Below, piece by piece: positions 1-7,283 of a stretch of 64,000 nucleotides of DNA. The translations under genes were made by a program, and so were the position numbers. The number at the start of each line of letters is the position of its first letter. The first letter of the stretch is position 1. Origin of the DNA: an uncultured bacterium (GTDB lineage: Bacteria > Bacteroidota > Bacteroidia > Bacteroidales > Bacteroidaceae); contig CAJMSE010000018.1 in NCBI GenBank assembly GCA_905216025.1, positions 16,761-80,760 on the forward strand. Direction: 5' to 3'. The notes beneath the pieces are model-generated. The model did no database searches. It saw only the letters and a list, made by a program, of their open reading frames with translations, and was not told where the DNA came from.

Positions 1-2
1 AC

Positions 3-938
3 AACCACTATGCCTTCGACTACAACCAGCTGAACAAATGGAACATCGCCCAAAAGCTGCTGCCCGACGATGCGGAAATAAGAAACAGGCCGCTGTCATA
101 CTATGAGTCGAACCCGATGCTCTTCTTCCTCTTCTGTTCGGCCATGGTGATACTCGTGATAACTGTCATCTATTTCGCCGTATACATCTATCAGAAAAGA
201 AAAAGCATAAGGGAACTGGAGAGCGTGAATGCCCAGCTCGCAGAAGCAAAGGAGCGCGCAGTACAGGCTGACATGCTGAAGTCGAAGTTCCTGGCCAACA
301 TGAGTCACGAGATACGCACCCCGCTGAATGCCATCGTGGGCTTCTCCGAACTGATAGTGACAAGCCACAAGGAACTGGAGGAAGAGGAGATAAACAGCTT
401 CTCCGAACTGATTGAGCAGAACACGCAGCTTCTTCTCAAGCTGATTAACGACGTGCTCGACTTCTCCCGCATCGAGTCGAACACGGTGCAGTTCAGTCCC
501 GAGCGGGTGGAACTCATCGGACTGGCCCGCTCCATCATACTTACGGAGACTAACAGCAACCATAAAGACGGCGTGGCTCTCAACTTCGAGAGCCCTCACG
601 ACGAGCTGTGGTATACGGCAGACATCCGCTATCTGCAGCAGGTCATCATCAACCTGCTGAACAACGCCATCAAGTTCACCGACGAAGGAAGCGTCGGACT
701 GCATATAGAGAAGACCGGAGACATCATCCGCTTCGCCGTCACCGACACGGGAATAGGCATCCCTCCCGACAAGCAGAAGCTCGTCTTCCGCCGCTTCGAG
801 AAACTCGACGAGTTCAAGCAGGGCACCGGTCTCGGCCTGTCCATCTGCCAGACAATAGTTGAGAAGATGGGCGGACGCATCTATGTAGACCCTGGATATA
901 CCGGCGGAGCACGCTTCGTGTTCGAGCTTCCGGTGTAA
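3..938 (+). CDS. Sensor histidine kinase, C-terminal part (5' truncated by window edge)
   Basis: The reading frame is open from base 3 through a stop at 936-938, so the gene begins left of the window. About 38 visible residues precede one transmembrane segment (LFFLFCSAMVILVITVIY), then a short coiled coil, a HisKA domain with the phospho-acceptor motif FLANMSHEIRTPLNAI, and an HATPase_c domain with the N box (NLLNNAIKFTDEG), G1 (DTGIGIP) and G2 (GTGLGLSI). All catalytic boxes are intact. The missing N-terminus is probably periplasmic and ligand-sensing, but nothing visible identifies the signal. No receiver domain follows; the protein ends just after the ATPase fold. It converges on clpB, with a perfect inverted repeat between them. 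The kinase call is secure; the pathway is unknown. Confidence 0.93.
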   Translation, partial: NHYAFDYNQLNKWNIAQKLLPDDAEIRNRPLSYYESNPMLFFLFCSAMVILVITVIYFAVYIYQKRKSIRELESVNAQLAEAKERAVQADMLKSKFLANMSHEIRTPLNAIVGFSELIVTSHKELEEEEINSFSELIEQNTQLLLKLINDVLDFSRIESNTVQFSPERVELIGLARSIILTETNSNHKDGVALNFESPHDELWYTADIRYLQQVIINLLNNAIKFTDEGSVGLHIEKTGDIIRFAVTDTGIGIPPDKQKLVFRRFEKLDEFKQGTGLGLSICQTIVEKMGGRIYVDPGYTGGARFVFELPV

Positions 939-959
939 AAAAGGAAAGAATACCCTTTT

Positions 960-1032
960 ATATTCAACGCAAAGACGCGGAGACGCAGAGCTTATATTAT
1001 ACTCTGCGTCTCCGCGTCTTTGCGTTGAATAT
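960..1032. repeat. Family B palindrome: perfect 31-bp inverted repeat, likely bidirectional terminator
   Basis: Left arm 960-990 and right arm 1002-1032 are perfect reverse complements over 31 bp with an 11-nt AT-rich loop. The core is CGCAAAGACGCGGAGACGC. It lies between the convergent ends of the sensor kinase (938) and clpB (1065). Related palindromes occur at 31294-31395, 38304-38371 and 39866-39942, so this is a dispersed family, not a private terminator. Confidence 0.9.
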
Positions 1033-1064
1033 CAGCATTTACCTTATCACATAGGTCCATTCCG

Positions 1065-3653
1065 TCAGTTGCGGAATACGAGCCGGCCGCCCTCGGCGTC
1101 GACGGTGACAGGCCGTCCGCTGCTGACCTCGCCCGAGAGAATCTTCTTCGACAGGTCGTTCAGCACATAGTTCTGTATTGCCCGCTTCACCGGACGCGCT
1201 CCGAACTCGGGGTCGAAGCCGGCGTCGGCTATCGCGCTGACGGCTGCCTCGGTGACGTTGAGCGTCAAGCCCTGAGCCTCGAGCATGCTGCCCACCGCCT
1301 TCATCTGAAGCCGCACCACGTCGGCTATCTCGCTGCGGGTCAGCGGCAGGAACATTATCGTGTCGTCGATCCTGTTGAGAAACTCCGGCCTTATCGTCTG
1401 CTTGAGCAGCGACAGGAGCGACATGTTCAGCTGTGCAGTCTGTTCCGGGGTGAGCGTGCCTCCGCTCTTCTCTATCTCTTCCCTGATAATCTGGCTGCCG
1501 AGGTTGCTCGTCATGATGATGATAGTGTTCTTGAAGTTCACCGTGCGGCCCTTGTTGTCCGTCAGACGTCCGTCGTCGAGCACCTGCAGCAGTATGTTGA
1601 ACACATCCGGGTGGGCTTTCTCTATCTCGTCGAAGAGCACCACCGAGTACGGCTTGCGCCGCACGGCCTCGGTCAGCTGTCCGCCCTCGTCGTAGCCTAC
1701 GTATCCCGGAGGGGCTCCAATGAGCCTGCTGACGCTGAACTTCTCCTGATATTCGCTCATGTCGATACGCGTCATCATCGTCTCGTCATTGAAGAGATAC
1801 TCCGCCAACGCCTTCGCCAGCTCGGTCTTTCCGACACCCGTCGTGCCGAGGAAGATGAACGAGGCGATGGGCCGTTTCGGGTCGTGCAGTCCGGCACGGC
1901 TGCGCCGCACGGCATCGCTGACGGCGCGGATGGCCGTCTCCTGCCCTATCACGCGGCGGTGAAGTTCCTCTTCGAGGTGCAGCAGTTTCTCGCGTTCGCT
2001 CTGCATCATGCGGGTCACGGGGATGCCGGTCCAGCGGCTCACCACCTCGGCGATGTCCTCAGCGGTGACTTCTTCGCGCACCATGGCCTCGGCTCCCTGC
2101 GCATCGTGCAGCTGCTTCTGTATGGCGGCGGTGCTGTCTTCCAGCTCCTTCATCTTGCCGTAGCGAATCTCTGCCACGCGTCCGTAGTTGCCCTCACGCT
2201 CCGCGCGCTCCGCCTCGAAGCGCAGCTGCTCCATATCCTGCTTGTTCTGCTGTATCCTGTTGACGAGTGCGCGCTCGCCCTCCCACTTGGCACGGTACTG
2301 CTTCTCCTGGTCGCGCAGCTCTGCGATGTCGCGGTCGAGTTGCTCTATCTTAGGCCGGTCGTCCTCGCGCTTTATGGCCTCGCGCTCTATCTCGAGCTGC
2401 TTCAGGCGGCGCGTTATCTCGTCGAGCTCCTCGGGCACGGAGTCGTGCTCCATGCGCAGCTTGGCCGCGGCCTCATCCATGAGGTCTATTGCCTTGTCGG
2501 GCAGGAAGCGGTCGCTGATGTAACGCTCCGAAAGGCGCACGGCGGCGATGCACGCATCGTCCTGTATGCGCACCTTATGGTGATTCTCGTAGCGTTCCTT
2601 CAGTCCGCGGAGGATGCTTATCGCGCTCAGTTCGTCGGGTTCGCCGACAAGCACCGTCTGGAAGCGGCGCTCCAGAGCCTTGTCCTTTTCAAAGTATTTC
2701 TGATACTCGTTGAGCGTCGTGGCACCGATGGAGCGCAGCTCGCCGCGGGCCAGTGCCGGCTTGAGTATGTTGGCGGCGTCCATCGCGCCTTCTCCGCCGC
2801 CCGCGCCGACGAGGGTGTGAATCTCATCGATGAACAGGATGATGCGGCCCTCGGCCTTGGTCACCTCATTGATGACGCTCTTCAACCGCTCCTCAAACTC
2901 GCCCTTATACTTCGCTCCGGCTACGAGCGCACCCATGTCGAGCGAGTAGAGCTGCTTGTCCTTGAGGTTCTCGGGCACGTCGCCGCGCACGATGCGGGCG
3001 GCCAGACCTTCGACGATGGCGGTCTTTCCCGTTCCGGGCTCACCTATTAATATAGGGTTGTTCTTGGTGCGGCGCGACAGTATCTGGAGCACGCGGCGTA
3101 TCTCGTCGTCGCGTCCTATGACGGGGTCGAGCTTGCCGGCGCGTGCCTGTTCCACAAGGTTCTTCGCATATTTGGCCAGACTCTGATAGTTGTCGTCGGC
3201 GCTCTGCGACTGCACCTTCTGCCCCTGCCTCAGCTCACCGATGGCCGCGCGCATGCCTTTCTCCGTCATTCCAGAGTCTTTCATTATCCTCGATGCCGTG
3301 GAATCCACCGCGAGCAGCGCGAGCAGCAGCGGCTCAACGGACACGAACTCGTCGCCCATGCCGCGAGATATGTCCTCGGCCTTGAGCAGCACGTTGTTCG
3401 AGTCGTTGCTGAGATAGGGCTGTCCGCCCTGCACCCGGGGCAGGTGCATTATCTCCTGCCTTACGAGCTGTTCTGTCTGTGCGGCGTTGACGCCGAGCTT
3501 CCGGAAGATGAAACCGCTCACGTCCTTGCCCTTCTCGATGACTCCTGAAAGCAGATGCACCGGCTCGATGCTCTGCTGTCCGGAGCGGCGCGCCGTATCT
3601 ACGGCGGCCTGCACAGCTTCCTGTGCCTTGATTGTAAACTTGTCTAATGTCAT
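1065..3653 (-). CDS. clpB: ClpB disaggregase chaperone
   Basis: The 862-residue length is normal for ClpB. The domains run in order: double Clp_N repeat (about 1-150), AAA1 with Walker A GEPGTGKTA and Walker B IILFIDEIH, a long coiled-coil middle domain (about 400-530, rich in E, R and K) that distinguishes ClpB from ClpA or ClpC, AAA2 with GTTGVGKTE and VVLFDEIEKAHPDV, and the C-terminal D2-small domain. ClpB works in the cytoplasm with DnaK to pull proteins out of heat-induced aggregates. Start: ATG 3653 is preceded by AAAGGAGA, an unusually good Shine-Dalgarno for this phylum. It is the last of three genes on this strand (gdhA, rlpA, clpB), but a 95-bp gap suggests its own promoter. I saw no heat-shock operator that I could name. 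Confidence 0.98.
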   Translation of the reverse strand: MTLDKFTIKAQEAVQAAVDTARRSGQQSIEPVHLLSGVIEKGKDVSGFIFRKLGVNAAQTEQLVRQEIMHLPRVQGGQPYLSNDSNNVLLKAEDISRGMGDEFVSVEPLLLALLAVDSTASRIMKDSGMTEKGMRAAIGELRQGQKVQSQSADDNYQSLAKYAKNLVEQARAGKLDPVIGRDDEIRRVLQILSRRTKNNPILIGEPGTGKTAIVEGLAARIVRGDVPENLKDKQLYSLDMGALVAGAKYKGEFEERLKSVINEVTKAEGRIILFIDEIHTLVGAGGGEGAMDAANILKPALARGELRSIGATTLNEYQKYFEKDKALERRFQTVLVGEPDELSAISILRGLKERYENHHKVRIQDDACIAAVRLSERYISDRFLPDKAIDLMDEAAAKLRMEHDSVPEELDEITRRLKQLEIEREAIKREDDRPKIEQLDRDIAELRDQEKQYRAKWEGERALVNRIQQNKQDMEQLRFEAERAEREGNYGRVAEIRYGKMKELEDSTAAIQKQLHDAQGAEAMVREEVTAEDIAEVVSRWTGIPVTRMMQSEREKLLHLEEELHRRVIGQETAIRAVSDAVRRSRAGLHDPKRPIASFIFLGTTGVGKTELAKALAEYLFNDETMMTRIDMSEYQEKFSVSRLIGAPPGYVGYDEGGQLTEAVRRKPYSVVLFDEIEKAHPDVFNILLQVLDDGRLTDNKGRTVNFKNTIIIMTSNLGSQIIREEIEKSGGTLTPEQTAQLNMSLLSLLKQTIRPEFLNRIDDTIMFLPLTRSEIADVVRLQMKAVGSMLEAQGLTLNVTEAAVSAIADAGFDPEFGARPVKRAIQNYVLNDLSKKILSGEVSSGRPVTVDAEGGRLVFRN

Positions 3654-3748
3654 ATTTTGTCTCCTTTCCTTATAATTGCTTTTCCGGTTATCCCGTTACG
3701 GTAACCAAGAGACAAAATACATGCCTGTGCGGCGAATGTGCCAGATTG

Positions 3749-4240
3749 TCAGTGTCCTTTCTTCTTCTCCATGATAGCCTTCATCTCGTGCCATGCCGGG
3801 CGTATGCCTTCCATGCGGTTGGTGTTGAAGTCGAGTTCGGGCAGCTCGACGGTATCGCTCGGACGGAACGGCACTATCGTGGTGTCGACCGGCTCCACCG
3901 ACACCATGGCCACGCCCTGCGACAGTATTCCGAGTTCTTTCGCCGCCCGCCAGGAGAGGTCTATGATGCGGCCGCGCCCGAACGGGCCCCGGTCTGTGAC
4001 CTTCACCACCACGCTGCGCCCGTTCGAGGGGTTGGTGACCTTGAGCTTTGTGCCGAACGGATGGGTGCGGTGGGCACAGGTGAGACTGTCGTGGTGAAGG
4101 CGCTCGCCACTGCTCGTCCTTGCCCCCGTGGCCCTCTTGGAATAGTAAGAAGCCTTACCCCGCTGCGTGGGCTGTGCCCGCAGCGGAGTAAGGCTTAATG
4201 TCATCAGCGCCAGTATGAATGCCTGTCGTATATCTATCAC
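3749..4240 (-). CDS. rlpA: RlpA-like septal ring lytic transglycosylase family protein
   Basis: The frame stays open upstream to 4663, but that stretch is antisense to gdhA and is not protein-like. The GTG at 4240 gives a convincing signal peptide (VIDIRQAFILALMTLSLTPLRAQ, split as basic, hydrophobic and AQ cleavage parts) and lies 17 bp after the gdhA stop. An ATG at 4204 would leave too short a leader. The mature protein is a double-psi beta-barrel domain (KASYYSKRATGARTSSGERL, then GTKLKVTNPSNG and VKVTDRGPFGRGRIIDLS), the RlpA fold that cleaves or binds denuded peptidoglycan glycan strands. The conserved Asp and Gly of DRGP are present. There is no SPOR domain, so septal targeting is uncertain. 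About 163 residues; probably exported to the periplasm. Confidence 0.85.
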   Translation of the reverse strand: MIDIRQAFILALMTLSLTPLRAQPTQRGKASYYSKRATGARTSSGERLHHDSLTCAHRTHPFGTKLKVTNPSNGRSVVVKVTDRGPFGRGRIIDLSWRAAKELGILSQGVAMVSVEPVDTTIVPFRPSDTVELPELDFNTNRMEGIRPAWHEMKAIMEKKKGH

Positions 4241-4257
4241 GTCATGTCGTTTTGGTC

Positions 4258-5595
4258 CTACACTATTCCCTGGGCCATCATGGCGTTGGCAACTTTCATG
4301 AATCCGGCGATGTTGGCGCCCTTGACGTAGTCGATGTAGCCGTCGTCCTGCCTGCCATACTTCACGCACTGCTCGTGTATGTTGTGCATTATGCCGTGCA
4401 GCTTCTCGTCCACCTCGGCCTCGCTCCAGCTCAGGCGGATGGCGTTCTGCGTCATCTCGAGGCCCGATGTGGCCACGCCTCCTGCATTGACGGCCTTGCC
4501 CGGTGCGAAGAGCTGCCTTGCGGCGACGAACTTCTCGGCGGCCTCGGCCGTGCATCCCATGTTGGAAACCTCGGCCACGCACAGCGGCTTGTTGGCCAGC
4601 AGCATGTCGGCATCGTTGCCGTCGAGCTCGTTCTGCGTGGCGCAGGGCAGCGCGATGTCGCACTTAACCTCCCACGGCTTCCTGCCGGGAACGAACGTCG
4701 AGCCGGGGAACTCGTCGGCGTAGGGCTGGCATACGTCGTTGCCGCTCGCACGGAGCTCAAGCATATACTCTATCTTCTCGTCGTCGAGACCGGCCGGATC
4801 ATATATGTAGCCGTCGGGACCGGATATCGTTATCACCTTGGCGCCCAGCTCGGTGGCTTTCTTGGCGGCACCCCATGCCACGTTTCCGAATCCGCTGATG
4901 GCCACCGTCTTGCCCTTAATGTCGAAACCGTGGGTCTGCAACATGCGGTCGACGAAATAGAGAGCGCCGTAGCCCGTGGCTTCGGGACGTATGCGCGAGC
5001 CGCCCCATTCGAGGCCCTTGCCGGTCATCATGCCGCTCCACTCGTGGGTGAGTTTCTTGTACATGCCGAACAGATAGCCTATCTCTCGCGCCCCGACGCC
5101 GATGTCGCCCGCCGGGATGTCCTCTTCCGGACCTATCACGCGGTAGAGCTCGGTCATGAACGACTGGCAGAAACGCATCACCTCATTATCCGAACGCCCG
5201 CGGATGGAGAAGTCGGAACCTCCCTTTCCGCCGCCCATGGGCAGCGTGGTGAGGGCGTTCTTGAACGTCTGTTCAAAACCGAGGAACTTCAGTATGGACA
5301 GGTTTACGGACGGGTGGAAGCGCAATCCGCCCTTGTACGGGCCTATGGCGCTGTTGAATTGAACGCGGTATCCGATGTTCACATGAACCTCGCCCTTGTC
5401 GTCCACCCACGGCACACGGAACGTTATGATGCGCTCCGGCTCGACAATACGCTCTATAATCTTTGCCTTTTCAAACTCGGGATGCCGGTTATACACATCC
5501 TTTACCGAGATAAGGACTTCCCTTACTGCCTGCAGATATTCTGCCTCGCCCGGATGCTTCTGCTCCAGAGCCTGCATTATTTTCTCCACTTCCAT
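4258..5595 (-). CDS. gdhA: NADP-type glutamate dehydrogenase
   Basis: At 445 residues this has the size of the small hexameric GDH family (E. coli GdhA is 447). Visible motifs are the substrate-binding and catalytic segment PMGGGKGGSDFSIRG with the active-site lysine, the dinucleotide-binding GFGNVAWGAAKKATELG, and the conserved ATQNELDGNDA. The enzyme interconverts 2-oxoglutarate plus ammonia and glutamate with NAD(P)H in the cytoplasm, the main ammonia-assimilation route in many gut Bacteroidales. Cofactor preference cannot be fixed from sequence alone. A good promoter lies at 5665-5696. The RlpA gene starts 17 bp after its stop, so the two are probably co-transcribed, although their functions are unrelated. 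Confidence 0.97.
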   Translation of the reverse strand: MEVEKIMQALEQKHPGEAEYLQAVREVLISVKDVYNRHPEFEKAKIIERIVEPERIITFRVPWVDDKGEVHVNIGYRVQFNSAIGPYKGGLRFHPSVNLSILKFLGFEQTFKNALTTLPMGGGKGGSDFSIRGRSDNEVMRFCQSFMTELYRVIGPEEDIPAGDIGVGAREIGYLFGMYKKLTHEWSGMMTGKGLEWGGSRIRPEATGYGALYFVDRMLQTHGFDIKGKTVAISGFGNVAWGAAKKATELGAKVITISGPDGYIYDPAGLDDEKIEYMLELRASGNDVCQPYADEFPGSTFVPGRKPWEVKCDIALPCATQNELDGNDADMLLANKPLCVAEVSNMGCTAEAAEKFVAARQLFAPGKAVNAGGVATSGLEMTQNAIRLSWSEAEVDEKLHGIMHNIHEQCVKYGRQDDGYIDYVKGANIAGFMKVANAMMAQGIV

Positions 5596-5664
5596 AGTAA
5601 TCTATTTATTAAAAGGTTCTTTATTATTAGTATGTAATATTGTCATTATGTTATTAAGACACCA

Positions 5665-5696
5665 CAAATATAAGGCAAAAAGGGCAAACAGCCAAA
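5665..5696 (-). promoter_or_regulatory. Promoter of gdhA
   Basis: On the minus strand TTTG (5696-5693) is followed after 20 bp by TATATTTG (5672-5665), matching the Bacteroidetes -33/-7 consensus, about 70 bp before the gdhA ATG. Confidence 0.7.
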
Positions 5697-5775
5697 TAGA
5701 AACGGCGGAAATTTGCCCCATATGGTTACCAATTGTTAAAAAGGGGGCTTTTAATGCGATATTCATACCTTTCTC

Positions 5776-5807
5776 TTTGCATGTTGCCGATATTTGATTT
5801 ACCTTTG
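5776..5807 (+). promoter_or_regulatory. Promoter of the YitT-family gene
   Basis: TTTG at 5776-5779, then 20 bp, then TACCTTTG at 5800-5807. Transcription should begin near 5815, which rules out the upstream in-frame ATG at 5733 and supports the start at 5838. Confidence 0.75.
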
Positions 5808-5837
5808 CCTGCCGTAACGGAGAATATCTTTTCACTA

Positions 5838-6728
5838 ATGGCAAATACTTCTGACAAAGGCTTTCAGGCCAGGATAAGACAGAGTCACAAGGACCTGTTC
5901 TTCATCACTCTCGGCATTCTAATGTACTCATTCGGGTACACAGCGTTCATCCTTCCGGAACAGGTGGTGATGGGAGGCGTCGCCGGTATATCGGCACTGC
6001 TGTTCTATGCGTTCGGCTTTCCGGCCGGTATATCCATTTGGGTGCTGAACGTGCTCATGCTGATAATCGCCTTCCGCGCGCTGACAAAGCAGTTCACGAT
6101 ACGCACCATCATCGGCGTGTCCATCATGTCGGTGTTCATCGGTCTGCTTCAGCCGTTCTTCCAGGCCAACCCCATCATCACGGCGGGCGAGGACAAGTTC
6201 ATGCACGTGCTGATAGGAGGTGCGCTCAGCGGTGCCGGTCTCGGCCTGACTTTCTCGCACAACGGCTCCACCGGCGGCACAGACATCGTCATCGCACTGC
6301 TCAACAAGTATTTCAGGATGAGCTTCGGACGTGCCATGCAGTTCATAGACATCAGCATCATCTGCTCTTCCTACGTGCTCTTCCACAGCACGGAGACGAT
6401 TGTCTACGGCGTGGCGTTCACCCTGATAGCAAGTTTCGTGTGCGACTATGTGGTCAACGGATCGCGTCAGACGGTGCAGTTCATCATCATATCGAAGGAA
6501 TACGAGAAGATTGCCGACACGATAAACACGAAGGTCAACCGCGGCGTGACGCTGATAGAAGGCAAGGGTTGGTATTCGAAGAGCGACGTGAAGCTGCTCA
6601 TCGTGCTTGCCAGGAAATACGAATCGCAGGAAGTTTTCAGCTGGATAAAGACCATCGACCCGTATGCCCTCGTGTCGCAGTCGTTCTGCCAGGGCGTCTT
6701 CGGCGAGGGCTTCGACAAGATAAAATAG
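5838..6728 (+). CDS. YitT family membrane protein (DUF161/DUF2179)
   Basis: This is a 296-residue membrane protein. Five or six hydrophobic segments fill the first 200 residues (for example DLFFITLGILMYSFGYTAF and ISIWVLNVLMLIIAF), including the family signature GLGLTFSHNGSTGGTDIVI. A soluble C-terminal DUF2179 domain follows (VQFIIISKEYEKIAD to the stop) and ends in PYALVSQSFCQGVFGEGFD. YitT proteins are inner-membrane transporters of uncertain substrate. The start at 5838 was chosen because the promoter -7 box ends at 5807; the longer frame from 5733 would overlap the promoter. A strong hairpin terminator follows at 6794-6842. It stands alone as a single-gene unit. Confidence 0.92.
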   Translation: MANTSDKGFQARIRQSHKDLFFITLGILMYSFGYTAFILPEQVVMGGVAGISALLFYAFGFPAGISIWVLNVLMLIIAFRALTKQFTIRTIIGVSIMSVFIGLLQPFFQANPIITAGEDKFMHVLIGGALSGAGLGLTFSHNGSTGGTDIVIALLNKYFRMSFGRAMQFIDISIICSSYVLFHSTETIVYGVAFTLIASFVCDYVVNGSRQTVQFIIISKEYEKIADTINTKVNRGVTLIEGKGWYSKSDVKLLIVLARKYESQEVFSWIKTIDPYALVSQSFCQGVFGEGFDKIK

Positions 6729-6789
6729 CATGGCGGCAGGCCCGCACCGGAATCACGGACAGGCCCGCCGCGGCATACATGCCGCAAAA

Positions 6790-6842
6790 CACGATTGCCG
6801 GCTGCAGGGAACAGATTCCCGCAGCCGGCAATTGCGTTTTTT
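6790..6842 (+). terminator. Intrinsic terminator after the YitT gene
   Basis: The stem ATTGCCGGCTGC (6794-6805) pairs perfectly with GCAGCCGGCAAT (6821-6832), extended inside by GGGAA/TTCCC, and is followed by a run of six T at 6837-6842. Confidence 0.85.
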
Positions 6843-6859
6843 GTAAGGCGGCAAAAACA

Positions 6860-7005
6860 CTTAGTTTAGCTCTCAAAAACACTTTTGATAGCGGGCACAA
6901 ACATTTTTGAAAGCACGCAGGATACATCAGCGGGCAACCGATCAGAGCATCAAAGGCTGCTGATTACACCGTCAGAAGCAGCCCGGAATCCCCTCACGAC
7001 CAACC
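6860..7005 (+). repeat. Leader-plus-array repeat, copy D1 (three degenerate 22-bp units)
   Basis: Bases 6860-6939 (from CTTAGTTTAGCTCTCAAAAA to about GGGCAACC) closely match, in reverse complement, 57947-58016. Three 22-bp units follow (6940-6961, 6962-6983, 6984-7005); the second carries GATTACACCGTCAGAAG, which is nearly the unit found at 57.9 kb. The copy ends exactly where the family C inverted repeat begins at 7006. Confidence 0.75.
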
Positions 7006-7283
7006 TAAAAGCCCCTCCCGGCCTCCCCAAAGGGGAGGTGAAGGGTGATGGGAAACTCATTACAACCTTTATGAGACCTCCTCAAAAGGGGAAAGAAAGA
7101 GGTTGGCAAAGTGGGGAAAGCCTATAAACAGCTGTTCCCATCGCTCCCATTTCTCCCTGTATTCCCTGCATTCCCATCGATATCACAGGATGGGAGCTAT
7201 GGGAATACTGAGAGAAATGGGAGCAATGGGAACGCTACCGCCTCACTTCACCTCCCCTTTGGGGAGGCCGGGAGGGGCTTTTA
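7006..7283. repeat. Family C nested inverted-repeat element (38-bp perfect outer arms, 33-bp inner arms)
   Basis: Outer arms 7006-7043 and 7246-7283 are perfect 38-bp reverse complements. Each arm also contains its own small palindrome CTCCCCAAAGGGGAG. Inner arms 7134-7166 and 7201-7233 pair with three mismatches over 33 bp. The right outer arm ends on bases 7281-7283, which are the stop codon of the M16 peptidase. No open reading frame of substance lies inside. A single related arm occurs at 13381-13420. The region could be a MITE-like element or a bulky transcription terminator. Confidence 0.85.

Noticed and set aside
1611..3050. Long open frame antisense to clpB (also similar frames opposite gdhA, the M16 peptidase, the lyase, hflX, nuoCD and others)
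   Set aside because: These are shadows caused by high GC and strong codon bias; their translations are low-complexity (rich in H, A, R, V) with no recognisable domain, and the sense gene is certain.
5733..5837. Longer N-terminus for the YitT protein
   Set aside because: A full consensus promoter at 5776-5807 lies inside this stretch, and the extra residues are not family-like.
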